DNA of 56,556 nucleotides from CAXRBC01 sp041158045 (GTDB lineage Bacteria; Actinomycetota; Acidimicrobiia; Acidimicrobiales; Ilumatobacteraceae), in contig JBEBCD010000029.1 of NCBI GenBank assembly GCA_041158045.1, forward strand, positions 1 through 56,556. The letters run 5' to 3'. The notes beneath the pieces were generated by a model, which was given only the letters and a program-made list of their open reading frames with translations, ran no database searches and was not told the origin of the DNA. This document shows, in pieces, positions 8,003 through 15,414 of this stretch; positions within the stretch are counted from its first letter, which is position 1; each line of letters begins with the position of its first letter. Both the position numbers and the translations under genes were made by a program.

Positions 8003-8446
8003 TCAGACCTCGAGGAGGCCGGCGATGCGATCGAGGGTGGCGCGCATGGCGGCCTCGTTGCGCCGCAGCAGGTCGGTGCGCCGCAGGAGCAGCGACGAGC
8101 GCGAGCGCGTCCAGTCGAACTGCTCGGTGACGAGCGTGCCGCCGTCGCGGGGCTCGAGCACGTATCGCCAGGCGTTGTGCGCGAAGTGCCACCACGCGAT
8201 GCGGCGCCCCTCCTCGAACTCGATGACCGTGTTGCTCGTGCGGTACGGCAGGCCCCAGCGCATCGCCATGCTGAAGCGCGCGCCGAGGTGGAGGCGTCCC
8301 GGGCCGCGCACGTCGGCGCGCACGGTGCCCGAGCCGTCGATCCGCCAGTGCATCCGCGGATCGGCGAGGATCTCGAAGATCTGGTCGGGCCGCGCGCGCA
8401 CGAGCCGCGAGACCGACACGATGCGATCTCCGGACGGGACGCTCAC
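8003..8446 (-). CDS. SRPBCC family (START-like) protein
   Basis: A 147-residue protein of the SRPBCC superfamily, which forms a helix-grip fold with a deep hydrophobic pocket. The opening is typical (SVSRLVRARPDQIFEILADP), followed by the strands GARFSMAMRWG, VIEFEEGRRIAWWHF, YVLEPRDGGTLVTEQFD and a long C-terminal helix. No ligand can be inferred. It is the first gene of a probable two-gene unit with the SbtA-like permease and is divergent from peptidase E. GTG 8446 agrees with the promoter-like hexamer six bases upstream. Confidence 0.8.
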   Translation of the reverse strand: MSVPSGDRIVSVSRLVRARPDQIFEILADPRMHWRIDGSGTVRADVRGPGRLHLGARFSMAMRWGLPYRTSNTVIEFEEGRRIAWWHFAHNAWRYVLEPRDGGTLVTEQFDWTRSRSSLLLRRTDLLRRNEAAMRATLDRIAGLLEV

Positions 8447-8452
8447 GCCGCC

Positions 8453-8458
8453 ACGATA
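8453..8458 (-). promoter_or_regulatory. -10-like hexamer TATCGT before SRPBCC gene
   Basis: On the minus strand the hexamer ends six bases before the GTG at 8446. Its expected -35 zone falls on the -10 of the divergent peptidase E gene, so the two promoters interlock. Confidence 0.5.
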
Positions 8459-8472
8459 GGCGCAGTGCCCGT

Positions 8473-8478
8473 TACCCT
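8473..8478 (+). promoter_or_regulatory. -10-like hexamer TACCCT before peptidase E gene
   Basis: Seven bases separate it from the GTG at 8486, supporting that codon over the in-frame ATG at 8504. Confidence 0.5.
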
Positions 8479-8485
8479 CGGCGCG

Positions 8486-9250
8486 GTGGCGACGCGGCGC
8501 ATCATGGCCACGAGCGGCGGCCTGCTGCCGACCGAGCGCTGGACGGGCCCGATGGTGGGCCGCACGATCCGGCGGATGCTCGAGCTCGCGCGACGCGACC
8601 GGCCGCGCGTGTGCGTCATCAACACCGCGTCGGGCGACGACCCCGCCGGCTACGTGCGGGCGTACGGCGCGCTCGGCGCGCTCGGGTGCGACGTGACGCA
8701 CCTGCAGCTCTTCGTGCAGCCCAACGCGCCCGTGCGGGAGCACGTGCTCGCCGCCGACGTCGTGTGGGTCGGCGGCGGCTCGGTGGCCAACCTGCTCGCC
8801 GTGTGGCGCCTGCACGGGCTCGACGCCGTGCTGCGCGAGGCATACCACGAGGGCGTCGTGCTCGGCGGCGTGAGCGCGGGGTCGATCTGCTGGCACCTCG
8901 GCGGGCCCACCGACTCCTACGGGCCCGAGCTGCGCGCCGTCACGGACGGCCTCGGGCTGCTGCCGTACGGCAACGGTGTGCACTACGACGGCGAGCCGCG
9001 GCGCCGGCCGATGGTGCACCAGCTGGTGCGCGACGGCGTCTTCGACGTCGTGTATGCGACGGACGACCGCGTGGGGATCCTCTACGAGGACGAGGTGCCG
9101 GTGGAGGTGGTCGCCGACGTCGCGCCGGGCGGGCCGGCCGCCGGCGCCGCGGGTGCGACGCCCCGTGCGCCCGCCGCGTGGCGCGTCGAGCGCGTCGGCG
9201 GCGAGGTGCGCGAGACCCGCCTCGACCCGGGCCCGATCCGCGGGGCGTGA
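8486..9250 (+). CDS. Peptidase E (S51 family)
   Basis: The 254-residue product belongs to the S51 peptidases, which cleave N-terminal aspartyl dipeptides or act on cyanophycin-type substrates. The class I glutamine-amidotransferase-like fold shows WVGGGSVANLLAVW and the nucleophile elbow GGVSAGSICW; a His follows in NGVHYDGEPRR. About 35 residues at the C-terminus (Ala/Gly/Pro-rich, then WRVERVGGEVRETRL) extend beyond the catalytic core. It ends three bases before the dioxygenase ATG, with a GTGA option at 9247, so the two are probably co-translated. Confidence 0.85.
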   Translation: MATRRIMATSGGLLPTERWTGPMVGRTIRRMLELARRDRPRVCVINTASGDDPAGYVRAYGALGALGCDVTHLQLFVQPNAPVREHVLAADVVWVGGGSVANLLAVWRLHGLDAVLREAYHEGVVLGGVSAGSICWHLGGPTDSYGPELRAVTDGLGLLPYGNGVHYDGEPRRRPMVHQLVRDGVFDVVYATDDRVGILYEDEVPVEVVADVAPGGPAAGAAGATPRAPAAWRVERVGGEVRETRLDPGPIRGA

Positions 9251-9252
9251 CG

Positions 9253-10080
9253 ATGCGCGTGGAGCAGGTGTCGCCGGCGATCGGCGCGGTGGTGCGCGAC
9301 GTCGACCTGTGCGCCCCGATCGACGACGCCACCCGCGACGCGCTCGCCGATGCGCTCGTGCGCCATCACGTGCTGTTCTTCGAGGACCAGCCCCTCACGC
9401 CTGCGCAGCACCGCGACGTCGCCGCTCGCTTCGGCACGCTGCACGTGCACCCCTTCTACCCGCACGACGGCGAGGTCGAGGAGATCATCGTCCTCGACAC
9501 CCACGCCGACAACCCGCCCGACTCGGACACCTGGCACTCCGACGTGAGCTTCATCGAGACGCCGCCGATGGGCGCGCTGCTGTCGGCCCGGGTGCTGCCG
9601 CCGAGGGGCGGCGACACCCTCTTCGCCAGCTGCATCGCCGCGTACGAGGGGCTGAGCGCGCCGGTGCGTGCGATGCTCGACGGCCTCACCGCCGAACACG
9701 ACATGGCCAAGGCCTTCACCGACGACCGATACGGCTCGAGCGACGCCGCCCGCGAGCGCCTCGCCGCCGCCCGCAGGACCAACCCTCCGGTGGTGCACCC
9801 CGTCGTGCGGACGCACCCGGTGTCGGGGCGCAGGGGGATCTTCGTCAACCACTCGTTCACCACGCGGATCGTCGAGCTCGCCGCCCGCGAGAGCGACGCG
9901 ATCCTCGAGATGCTCTTCGCGCACCTCTCGCGACCGGAGTACACGGTCCGCTGGGCGTGGAAGACCCACGACCTCGCCTTCTGGGACAACCGCCTGACCC
10001 AGCACTACGCGTGCGCGGACTACATGCCGCACCGTCGCGTGATGCACCGCGCGACGATCCTGGGGGACCGTCCGCGTTGA
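9253..10080 (+). CDS. TauD/TfdA family Fe(II)/2-oxoglutarate dioxygenase
   Basis: The 275-residue enzyme carries the TauD fold: VSPAIGAVVRDVDL at the start, HHVLFFEDQPLTPAQH, the metal-binding His and Asp in TWHSDVSF, the distal His in RLTQHYACADY and the 2-oxoglutarate-binding Arg just after (HRVMHRATI). Such enzymes cleave taurine, other sulfonates, phenoxyacetates or related compounds by hydroxylation. The substrate is not determinable, although a TauE/SafE-type carrier lies two genes on. ATG 9253 is used; the GTG at 9247 overlaps the peptidase stop and is an equal alternative. Confidence 0.87.
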   Translation: MRVEQVSPAIGAVVRDVDLCAPIDDATRDALADALVRHHVLFFEDQPLTPAQHRDVAARFGTLHVHPFYPHDGEVEEIIVLDTHADNPPDSDTWHSDVSFIETPPMGALLSARVLPPRGGDTLFASCIAAYEGLSAPVRAMLDGLTAEHDMAKAFTDDRYGSSDAARERLAAARRTNPPVVHPVVRTHPVSGRRGIFVNHSFTTRIVELAARESDAILEMLFAHLSRPEYTVRWAWKTHDLAFWDNRLTQHYACADYMPHRRVMHRATILGDRPR

Positions 10081-10106
10081 GCTCGCCCGGTGCGCGGCGC
10101 GGCGCG

Positions 10107-10112
10107 TAGGGT
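10107..10112 (+). promoter_or_regulatory. -10-like hexamer TAGGGT before MmpL gene
   Basis: It sits seven bases before the ATG at 10120, in the 39-base gap after the dioxygenase gene, and suggests the transporter has its own start site. Confidence 0.45.
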
Positions 10113-10119
10113 CGCTCCG

Positions 10120-12393
10120 ATGTATCGACGGCTCGCGACCTGGTGCTTCTCCCACGGCGCGTGGGTCGTCGCGGCGTGGATCGCGGTGCTCGCGGGGACC
10201 AACGTGGCGGCCGGCGCCGTCGGCTCGGCGTTCAGCGCCGAGTTCACCATCCCCGCGTCCGAGAGCGCGCGCGGTCTCGAGATCCTGTCCGAGTCGTTCC
10301 CCGGCGCGGGCGGCGCCTTCGGCGGCAGCATCGTCGTGAAGAGCGACGGCCCCGTGGACCGGCCCGAGGTGCGCGGGCCGCTCGAGGCGCTCTTCGCCCG
10401 AGTGGACGAGATCGAGGGCGTCGGCGTCGTGAGCCCCTTCGGGCCGATCGGCGCCGCGCAGGTGGCCCCCGACGGCACCATCGCCTTCGCCGAGGTGACG
10501 CTCGGGACCGAGATCGACCAGACCCGCGCCGCCGAGATCGGCGCCGAGATCGCCGCGATGCTGCCCGACCTGCCCGGCACCACCCTCGAGGTCGGCGGCG
10601 CGGCGCTCAGCGAGTTCGAGCCGCCGCAGTCCGAGCTCATCGGCATCGCGTTCGCGATCGTCATCCTCATCCTCGCCTTCGGCTCGGTGCTCTCGATGGG
10701 CCTGCCGATCGGCGTGGCCCTCGCCGGCGTCGGCACGGGCGGGCTGGGGCTCGTCTCGTTGCTGTCCAACGGCGTCGGCATCCCCGACTTCGCGCCGTTC
10801 GTCGGGATCATGATCGGTCTCGGCGTCGGCATCGACTACGCGCTGTTCATCGTCACCCGGTACCGCGAGCTCACCTCGGGCGGACTGCCCGCCGCGGTCG
10901 CGCTCGCCGACTCGCTCCACACCGCAGGCCGCGCCGTCGTCTTCGCCGGCCTCACCGTGGTGTGCTCGCTGCTCGGCCTGCTCGTGATCGGCATCGGCTT
11001 CGTGAGCGGGCTCGGCATCGCGGCCGCCGCCACCGTCGCCGTCACGCTCGCCGCGTCGATCACGCTGTTGCCCGCGCTCATCGGGCTCCTGCACGGCAAG
11101 ATGGAGATCACGCGCTGGCGCGGGCTCCTGACCGCCGGCTGGGTGGCGATCGCCGCGCTCGGTGCGGGACTGAAGTACGCGCCGCTCGTCGCGGCCGGTG
11201 CGGTCCTCGCCGCCGCCACGCTGCTCGCGAGCGTCGCGGTCGCGCCGCTGCGCCGTCGGGTGCCGACGCGTCGTCCGCGGCCCATCCGCGAGACGCTCTC
11301 GTACCGCTGGAGCCACCTCATCCAGCGCCGACCGTGGACGTTCGTGCTCGTCGGCGCGGGCGTGCTCGTCGCGCTCACGGCGCCGGTCTTCGGCCTGCGG
11401 CTCGGCTTCGCCGACGAGGGCAACTACCCCGAGGACACGCCCGCTCGCCGCGCGTACGACATCGTGGCCGAGGGCTTCGGCCCGGGCTTCAACGGCCCGA
11501 TGCTCGTCGTCGCGACCGCGTCCGAGGGCGCGAGCGCGGCGGACGGCGCGGCGATCGAGACCGCGCTCGGCGGCCTCGCGTCGGCGATCGGCGCCGATCC
11601 GGGTGTCGCGGCGGTGACGCCGCCCTTCCCCTCGCCGGTGCGCGACGGCGCGTGGCTGATGCGCGTGATCCCGACGACCGCGCCGCAGGACGCCGCGACC
11701 TCGGAGCTCGTCGACCGCCTGCGCGCCGACGTGATCGCGCCGGCCCTCGGCGGCACCGGTGTGCGGGCGTGGCTGACCGGCGCGGTGCCGGGCAGCATCG
11801 ACTTCACCTCGTACCTCGCGGGGCGGACCGTCGGCTTCTTCGCCGCGGTGCTCGGAGTGTCGTTCGTGCTGCTGCTCATGGTCTTCCGCTCGCTGCTCGT
11901 GCCGGCCAAGGCCGTGCTCATGAACGTGCTGTCGATCTCCGCCGCCTACGGCGTGGTCGTCGCGATCTTCCAGTGGGGCTGGCTGAGCGGCCCGTTCGGC
12001 GTCGAGCCCGCCCCGGTCGAGCCCTTCGTGCCGATGATGCTCTTCGCCATCGTCTTCGGCCTCAGCATGGACTACGAGGTGTTCCTCCTGTCGCGGATCA
12101 AGGAGGAGTACGACCGCACCGGTGATGCGAAGAACTCGGTGGCCGACGGTCTCGCGGCGACGGCCCGGGTCATCAGCGCCGCCGCCGCCATCATGGTCGT
12201 GGTGTTCGGCGCCTTCCTGCTCGAGGACGACCGCGTGATCAAGCTCTTCGGCACCGGCCTCGCCGTCGCCGTGCTCCTCGACGCGACCATCGTGCGCATG
12301 GTGCTGGTGCCCGCGACGATGGAGTTGCTCGGCCGGCGCAACTGGTGGATCCCGCGCTGGCTCGACCGGGTGCTGCCACGCCTGCACGTCTGA
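10120..12393 (+). CDS. MMPL family RND-type transporter
   Basis: The 757-residue protein has two halves, each with one helix, a large outer loop and a block of five helices, as in MmpL/HpnN-type RND transporters that export lipids or hydrophobic compounds. Key segments are the N-terminal FSHGAWVVAAWIAVL, the helix 4 motif GIGVGIDYALFIVTRYRE-type in half one (GLGVGIDYALFIVTRYREL) and GLSMDYEVFLLSRIKEEY in half two, which hold the proton-relay Asp-Tyr pairs. The linker between halves is short and basic (RRRVPTRRPRPIRE). No accessory MmpS-like gene is nearby. The cargo is unknown. Confidence 0.9.
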   Translation: MYRRLATWCFSHGAWVVAAWIAVLAGTNVAAGAVGSAFSAEFTIPASESARGLEILSESFPGAGGAFGGSIVVKSDGPVDRPEVRGPLEALFARVDEIEGVGVVSPFGPIGAAQVAPDGTIAFAEVTLGTEIDQTRAAEIGAEIAAMLPDLPGTTLEVGGAALSEFEPPQSELIGIAFAIVILILAFGSVLSMGLPIGVALAGVGTGGLGLVSLLSNGVGIPDFAPFVGIMIGLGVGIDYALFIVTRYRELTSGGLPAAVALADSLHTAGRAVVFAGLTVVCSLLGLLVIGIGFVSGLGIAAAATVAVTLAASITLLPALIGLLHGKMEITRWRGLLTAGWVAIAALGAGLKYAPLVAAGAVLAAATLLASVAVAPLRRRVPTRRPRPIRETLSYRWSHLIQRRPWTFVLVGAGVLVALTAPVFGLRLGFADEGNYPEDTPARRAYDIVAEGFGPGFNGPMLVVATASEGASAADGAAIETALGGLASAIGADPGVAAVTPPFPSPVRDGAWLMRVIPTTAPQDAATSELVDRLRADVIAPALGGTGVRAWLTGAVPGSIDFTSYLAGRTVGFFAAVLGVSFVLLLMVFRSLLVPAKAVLMNVLSISAAYGVVVAIFQWGWLSGPFGVEPAPVEPFVPMMLFAIVFGLSMDYEVFLLSRIKEEYDRTGDAKNSVADGLAATARVISAAAAIMVVVFGAFLLEDDRVIKLFGTGLAVAVLLDATIVRMVLVPATMELLGRRNWWIPRWLDRVLPRLHV

Positions 12394-13148
12394 CCCTCGT
12401 CGCGGTCGGCGTCACCGCGGGCTTCGTCGCCGGGCTCTTCGGCGTCGGCGGCGGCATCCTCATCGTGCCGGGCCTCTGGTGGGCCGCGCGGATGGAGCAG
12501 CGCCGCGCCCACGGCACGTCGCTCGCCGCGATGGTGCCGATGACCGTCGCGGGGCTCGCCACGTACGTCGGGGGCGGGCACGTGGACTGGCCGGCCGCCG
12601 CCGCGCTCGCGGTCGGCGCACTCGTCGGCGCGTGGGTGGGCGCCGGGCTGCTCGCGCGGGTGCGCACGCGCACGCTCACCGTCGCGTTCGCCGTGGCGCT
12701 CGTCGCGTCGGCGGCGCGGATGCTGCTCGGCGGTGCGGCGCCGACCTCGGAGGGCGTCTCGGCGGCGGGGGCGGTGGTGCTCGCGGGGGTCGGCCTGGTC
12801 GCCGGCGTGCTCGCCGGGCTGCTCGGGATCGGTGGCGGCGTGATCATGGTGCCCGTCATGACGCTGGCCTTCGGCCTCGCGCCCGTGCTCGCCAAGGGCA
12901 CCTCGCTCGCCGTCATCGTGCCGACGGCGCTCGTCGGTACGTGGCGCAATCGGCGCGCCGCCAACGTCGATCTGCCCGCGGCGGTCGTGGTCGGCGCGGC
13001 GGGGACCGCGTCGGCCGCCGCGGGCGGGATCGTGGCGGCGCGCCTGCCCGACGGCGTCGCCAACGCGCTCTTCGCCCTGCTGCTCCTCGCGATCAGCGCG
13101 AGGCTGCTGCGCGGGCTGCGAGGTCGCGAAACGCGGACAACAGATTGA
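12345..13148 (+). CDS. TauE/SafE family sulfite/sulfoacetate exporter-like permease
   Basis: The 267-residue permease contains the duplicated TauE/SafE signature: GLFGVGGGILIVPGL with HGTSLAAM in the first half, and GLLGIGGGVIMVPVM with AKGTSLAVIVPTAL in the second, with about eight helices. Members move sulfite, sulfoacetate or other small organic anions. The only GTG start (12345) puts 49 bases inside the MmpL gene; the recognisable family sequence begins about residue 16. A start at the CTG overlapping the MmpL stop is possible. The 3' end overlaps the convergent regulator by 56 bases. Confidence 0.85.
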   Translation: MDPALARPGAATPARLTLVAVGVTAGFVAGLFGVGGGILIVPGLWWAARMEQRRAHGTSLAAMVPMTVAGLATYVGGGHVDWPAAAALAVGALVGAWVGAGLLARVRTRTLTVAFAVALVASAARMLLGGAAPTSEGVSAAGAVVLAGVGLVAGVLAGLLGIGGGVIMVPVMTLAFGLAPVLAKGTSLAVIVPTALVGTWRNRRAANVDLPAAVVVGAAGTASAAAGGIVAARLPDGVANALFALLLLAISARLLRGLRGRETRTTD

Positions 13149-13755
13149 CCAGGTGGTGCTCCGCGAGCTTGCGCGCGAGGGCCGGGTCCCGATCCTCGAT
13201 CGCGTCGACGATCGTCAGGTGCTCGGTCCAGTCCATCTGGCCGACCGCCCGGCGCCCGAGCGACTGGAGGAGCTCGGTCTGCACGCCAAGCGGCGTCATG
13301 AGGAACGGGAGGTAGGAGTTGCCCGCCGCGCGGTGGATCGTGTCGTGCAGCCGCGTGTGGTTCTCCGCCACGTCGGCGAGGCAGTTGCCCGCGACCGCCG
13401 CCGCGCCCGCCGCGTAGATCCGCCGCAGGAGCGCGACGTCGTCGTCGGTGCGGTGGATCGCCGCCTGCTCGGACGCGTACGACTCGAGCACGGTGCGCAT
13501 CTCGATCAGCTCGACGGCCCTCGCGGCGTCGAGGCTCGCGACGCGCGCCCCCTTCTGCGGCGTCACCTCGACGAGGCCGATGCCCTCGAGGATCCGTAGG
13601 CCCTCGCGCACCGGGTTGCGCGACACTCCGAGCTCGGCGGCGATCTGCTCCTCGGGGATGCGCGCGCCGGGGAGGAGCTCGCCCGCATTGATCATCCAGC
13701 GGATCGAGTCGGCGACGAAATGACGCAGCGGGATCCCCGCCGGTCTCGAGTGCAC
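13093..13755 (-). CDS. GntR family (FadR/FCD subfamily) transcriptional regulator
   Basis: The 220-residue protein has an N-terminal winged helix (residues ~8-70, with GARIPEEQIAAELGVSRNPVREGLRILEG-type spacing: IPEEQIAAELGVSRNPVREG) and a C-terminal all-helical FCD domain (ELIEMRTVLESYA, ENHTRLHDTIHRAAGN, EHLTIVDAIEDRD, AEHHLVNLL), which binds a carboxylic effector through its Asp/His residues, often with a metal. GTG 13755 is chosen from the promoter spacing; GTG 13761 is two codons earlier. It is divergent from the AA_synth-EthD pair with 24 bases between, so it most likely controls that pair and itself. Confidence 0.88.
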   Translation of the reverse strand: MHSRPAGIPLRHFVADSIRWMINAGELLPGARIPEEQIAAELGVSRNPVREGLRILEGIGLVEVTPQKGARVASLDAARAVELIEMRTVLESYASEQAAIHRTDDDVALLRRIYAAGAAAVAGNCLADVAENHTRLHDTIHRAAGNSYLPFLMTPLGVQTELLQSLGRRAVGQMDWTEHLTIVDAIEDRDPALARKLAEHHLVNLLSAFRDLAARAAASR

Positions 13756-13762
13756 GAGCACG

Positions 13763-13772
13763 ACGCTAGTGT
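13763..13772. promoter_or_regulatory. Overlapping divergent -10 elements
   Basis: The ten bases ACGCTAGTGT read TAGTGT rightwards (13767-13772, seven bases before GTG 13780) and TAGCGT leftwards (13763-13768, seven bases before GTG 13755). The two hexamers share the central TA. The regulator and its presumed target would thus fire from one symmetric melting site. Confidence 0.5.
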
Positions 13773-13779
13773 CGCGACG

Positions 13780-14355
13780 GTGAGCGGCGACCCTCGCACG
13801 ACCCCGCGGGTGCGCAAGTGGGTGACGCTGTGCGAGGACGTGGTGGCCGAGGGCGGCACCCCGGTGACGGGGGCACGAACGGTCCGCAAGGCCGTCGGCG
13901 CCGCGGTGATCGCCAATCCCTTCGCCGGCGTCCACGGGGCGGATCTGGGACCACTCGAGGTGATCGGCGCCGAGATCTCGGGTCGTCTCGCGGAGCGGGC
14001 GCTCGCCGCGCTCGGCGTGGCCGCCGACGCGGTGACGGCCTACGGCAAGGGCGCGATCGTCGGCACCGCCGGCGAGATCGAGCACGCCGCGGCGCTGCTG
14101 CACCCGCGCTTCGGCGCGCCGGTGCGCAAGGTCGTGGTGAAGGGCGACGACATCATCCCGTCGACCAAGAAGGTCGCAGGACCCGGCGCCCAGATCACCA
14201 TCCCGATCACGCACAAGGACGACATCTGGTCGTTCGACGAGATGGACGCGATCGACGTCGCGGTCGCCGACGCGCCGCGACCCGACGAGATCCTGGTGTG
14301 CGTCGCGCTCGCCGTCGGCGGACGGCCCTTCGCCCGCACGCGCAAGCCGTCATGA
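13780..14355 (+). CDS. AA_synth (PF06684) family protein
   Basis: The 191-residue product matches the so-called amino acid synthesis family, whose members have a chorismate-mutase-like trimeric fold and no firmly established reaction. Recognisable segments are VRKWVTLCEDVVAEGG, AAVIANPFAG, AYGKGAIVGTAGEIEHAAALLHPRFG, VKGDDIIPSTKK, GAQITIPITHKDDIWSFDEMDAIDV and an ending typical of the family. It is divergent from a GntR/FCD regulator and overlaps the EthD gene by ATGA, suggesting a small inducible catabolic unit. The family name should not be read as evidence for amino-acid synthesis. Confidence 0.82.
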   Translation: MSGDPRTTPRVRKWVTLCEDVVAEGGTPVTGARTVRKAVGAAVIANPFAGVHGADLGPLEVIGAEISGRLAERALAALGVAADAVTAYGKGAIVGTAGEIEHAAALLHPRFGAPVRKVVVKGDDIIPSTKKVAGPGAQITIPITHKDDIWSFDEMDAIDVAVADAPRPDEILVCVALAVGGRPFARTRKPS

Positions 14356-14663
14356 AGGCGATGATCCTCCTCACGCGGCGCGCGGACATGTCCCACGACG
14401 ACTTCGCGGCGTGGTGGCTCGGCGAGCACGCACCGCTCGCCCGGCGCCTGCCCGGCCTGCGGGCCGCGACCTTCAACGTCGTGCAGGACCCCGCCCCCGG
14501 CGAGCCGGACGGCATCACCGAGCTGTGGTTCGACTCCCGCGCCGACTTCGACGCCGCGTACGCGAGCGAGGTGGGGCGCGCCGTGGTCGCCGACTCGATG
14601 GCCCACGTCTCGGGCCGCGTGCGGCTAGTCGTCGACGAGCAGCGCGTCCGCGAAGGCGCGTAG
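14352..14663 (+). CDS. EthD domain protein
   Basis: This 103-residue protein is a ferredoxin-like EthD-domain protein: ILLTRRADMSHDDFAAWW, then GEHAPLARRLPGL, FNVVQDP and ITELWFDSRADFDAAY. EthD-type proteins accompany ring-cleaving or ether-degrading oxygenases in several pathways, though most have no proven activity. Translation is coupled to the AA_synth gene through ATGA. Its last 39 bases overlap the convergent HAD gene. Confidence 0.85.
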   Translation: MKAMILLTRRADMSHDDFAAWWLGEHAPLARRLPGLRAATFNVVQDPAPGEPDGITELWFDSRADFDAAYASEVGRAVVADSMAHVSGRVRLVVDEQRVREGA

Positions 14664-15383
14664 CGACGGGTACGTCCAGTCGGGATTGACCGGCGCGGCG
14701 GCGGGCGTCGCCCCGGCCGCGCCCACGGCGCCGCCCGCCGCGGCCCGCGTCGCGCCGTAGCGGTCGATCCGCACCGTCGCGAGCCCCGCGGCCTTGGCGG
14801 GTACGTGGTCGTGGTACAGGCTCTGCGCGACGTGCAGGTGCGCGTCGCGTCCCGCGCCCATCTCGGCGGCGCGGGCGAGCAGCGCGCGGAAGTTGGCCGG
14901 GTCGGGCTTGTACGAGCCGACGTCCTGCGCGGTGATCACGGCGTCGAAGCGCACGTCGAGCCGCGCGCGCGACCCCTCGAAGGACGCACGATCGACGTTG
15001 GACAGGATCACGAGGCGGCAGCGCGACGCGAGGTCGACGAGCGCGTCGTGGCTGTCGGCGAACGCCGGCCACTCCGGCACCGACGCGGCGAACGCCCGCG
15101 CGTCGGCCTCGCCGCGCTCGGCCGCCGTCGCGGGGGACGGCAGGCCCATGCTCGCCGCCATGCGCCGCCACGTCTCCGCGAGGATCGTCGGGTACGACCA
15201 CGTCGGGTGCGCGTCCTGCACCAGGGTCTCGTGAGAGGCGAAGAGCGCGAGGATCTCCTCCGCGCGGGGGTGCACGCCGTGGGCGCCCGCGAGGCGCGCC
15301 GCCGTCGTCGTGATGCCGAGCTCCCAGTCGATGAGCGTGCCGTAGCAGTCGAAGCTGAGGAGTCGCGCGTCGGCGAGTCGCAT
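14625..15383 (-). CDS. HAD hydrolase, type II haloacid dehalogenase-like
   Basis: The 252-residue protein begins with the nucleophile loop LLSFDCYGTLIDWE, has the second motif in LVILSNVD and the third-motif Lys in YKPDP, as in type II 2-haloacid dehalogenases. The region near VAQSLYHDHVPA carries the Ser and acidic residue of motif IV, but the Asn that positions the substrate in proven dehalogenases is not obvious there, so a phosphatase or other HAD activity is possible. It is the last gene of the operon starting with the acyl-CoA dehydrogenase, 31 bases after its neighbour. Confidence 0.8.
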   Translation of the reverse strand: MRLADARLLSFDCYGTLIDWELGITTTAARLAGAHGVHPRAEEILALFASHETLVQDAHPTWSYPTILAETWRRMAASMGLPSPATAAERGEADARAFAASVPEWPAFADSHDALVDLASRCRLVILSNVDRASFEGSRARLDVRFDAVITAQDVGSYKPDPANFRALLARAAEMGAGRDAHLHVAQSLYHDHVPAKAAGLATVRIDRYGATRAAAGGAVGAAGATPAAAPVNPDWTYPSLRAFADALLVDD

Positions 15384-15414
15384 GGCGGGGGCTCGGGTCG
15401 GGCGCCGCGGGGGC

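Noticed and set aside
9082..12387. A 1101-residue open frame on the minus strand
   Set aside because: It lies antisense to peptidase E, the dioxygenase and the MmpL gene, all with clear motifs. Its sequence is a His/Arg/Gly/Asp-rich mirror typical of antisense frames in very GC-rich DNA.
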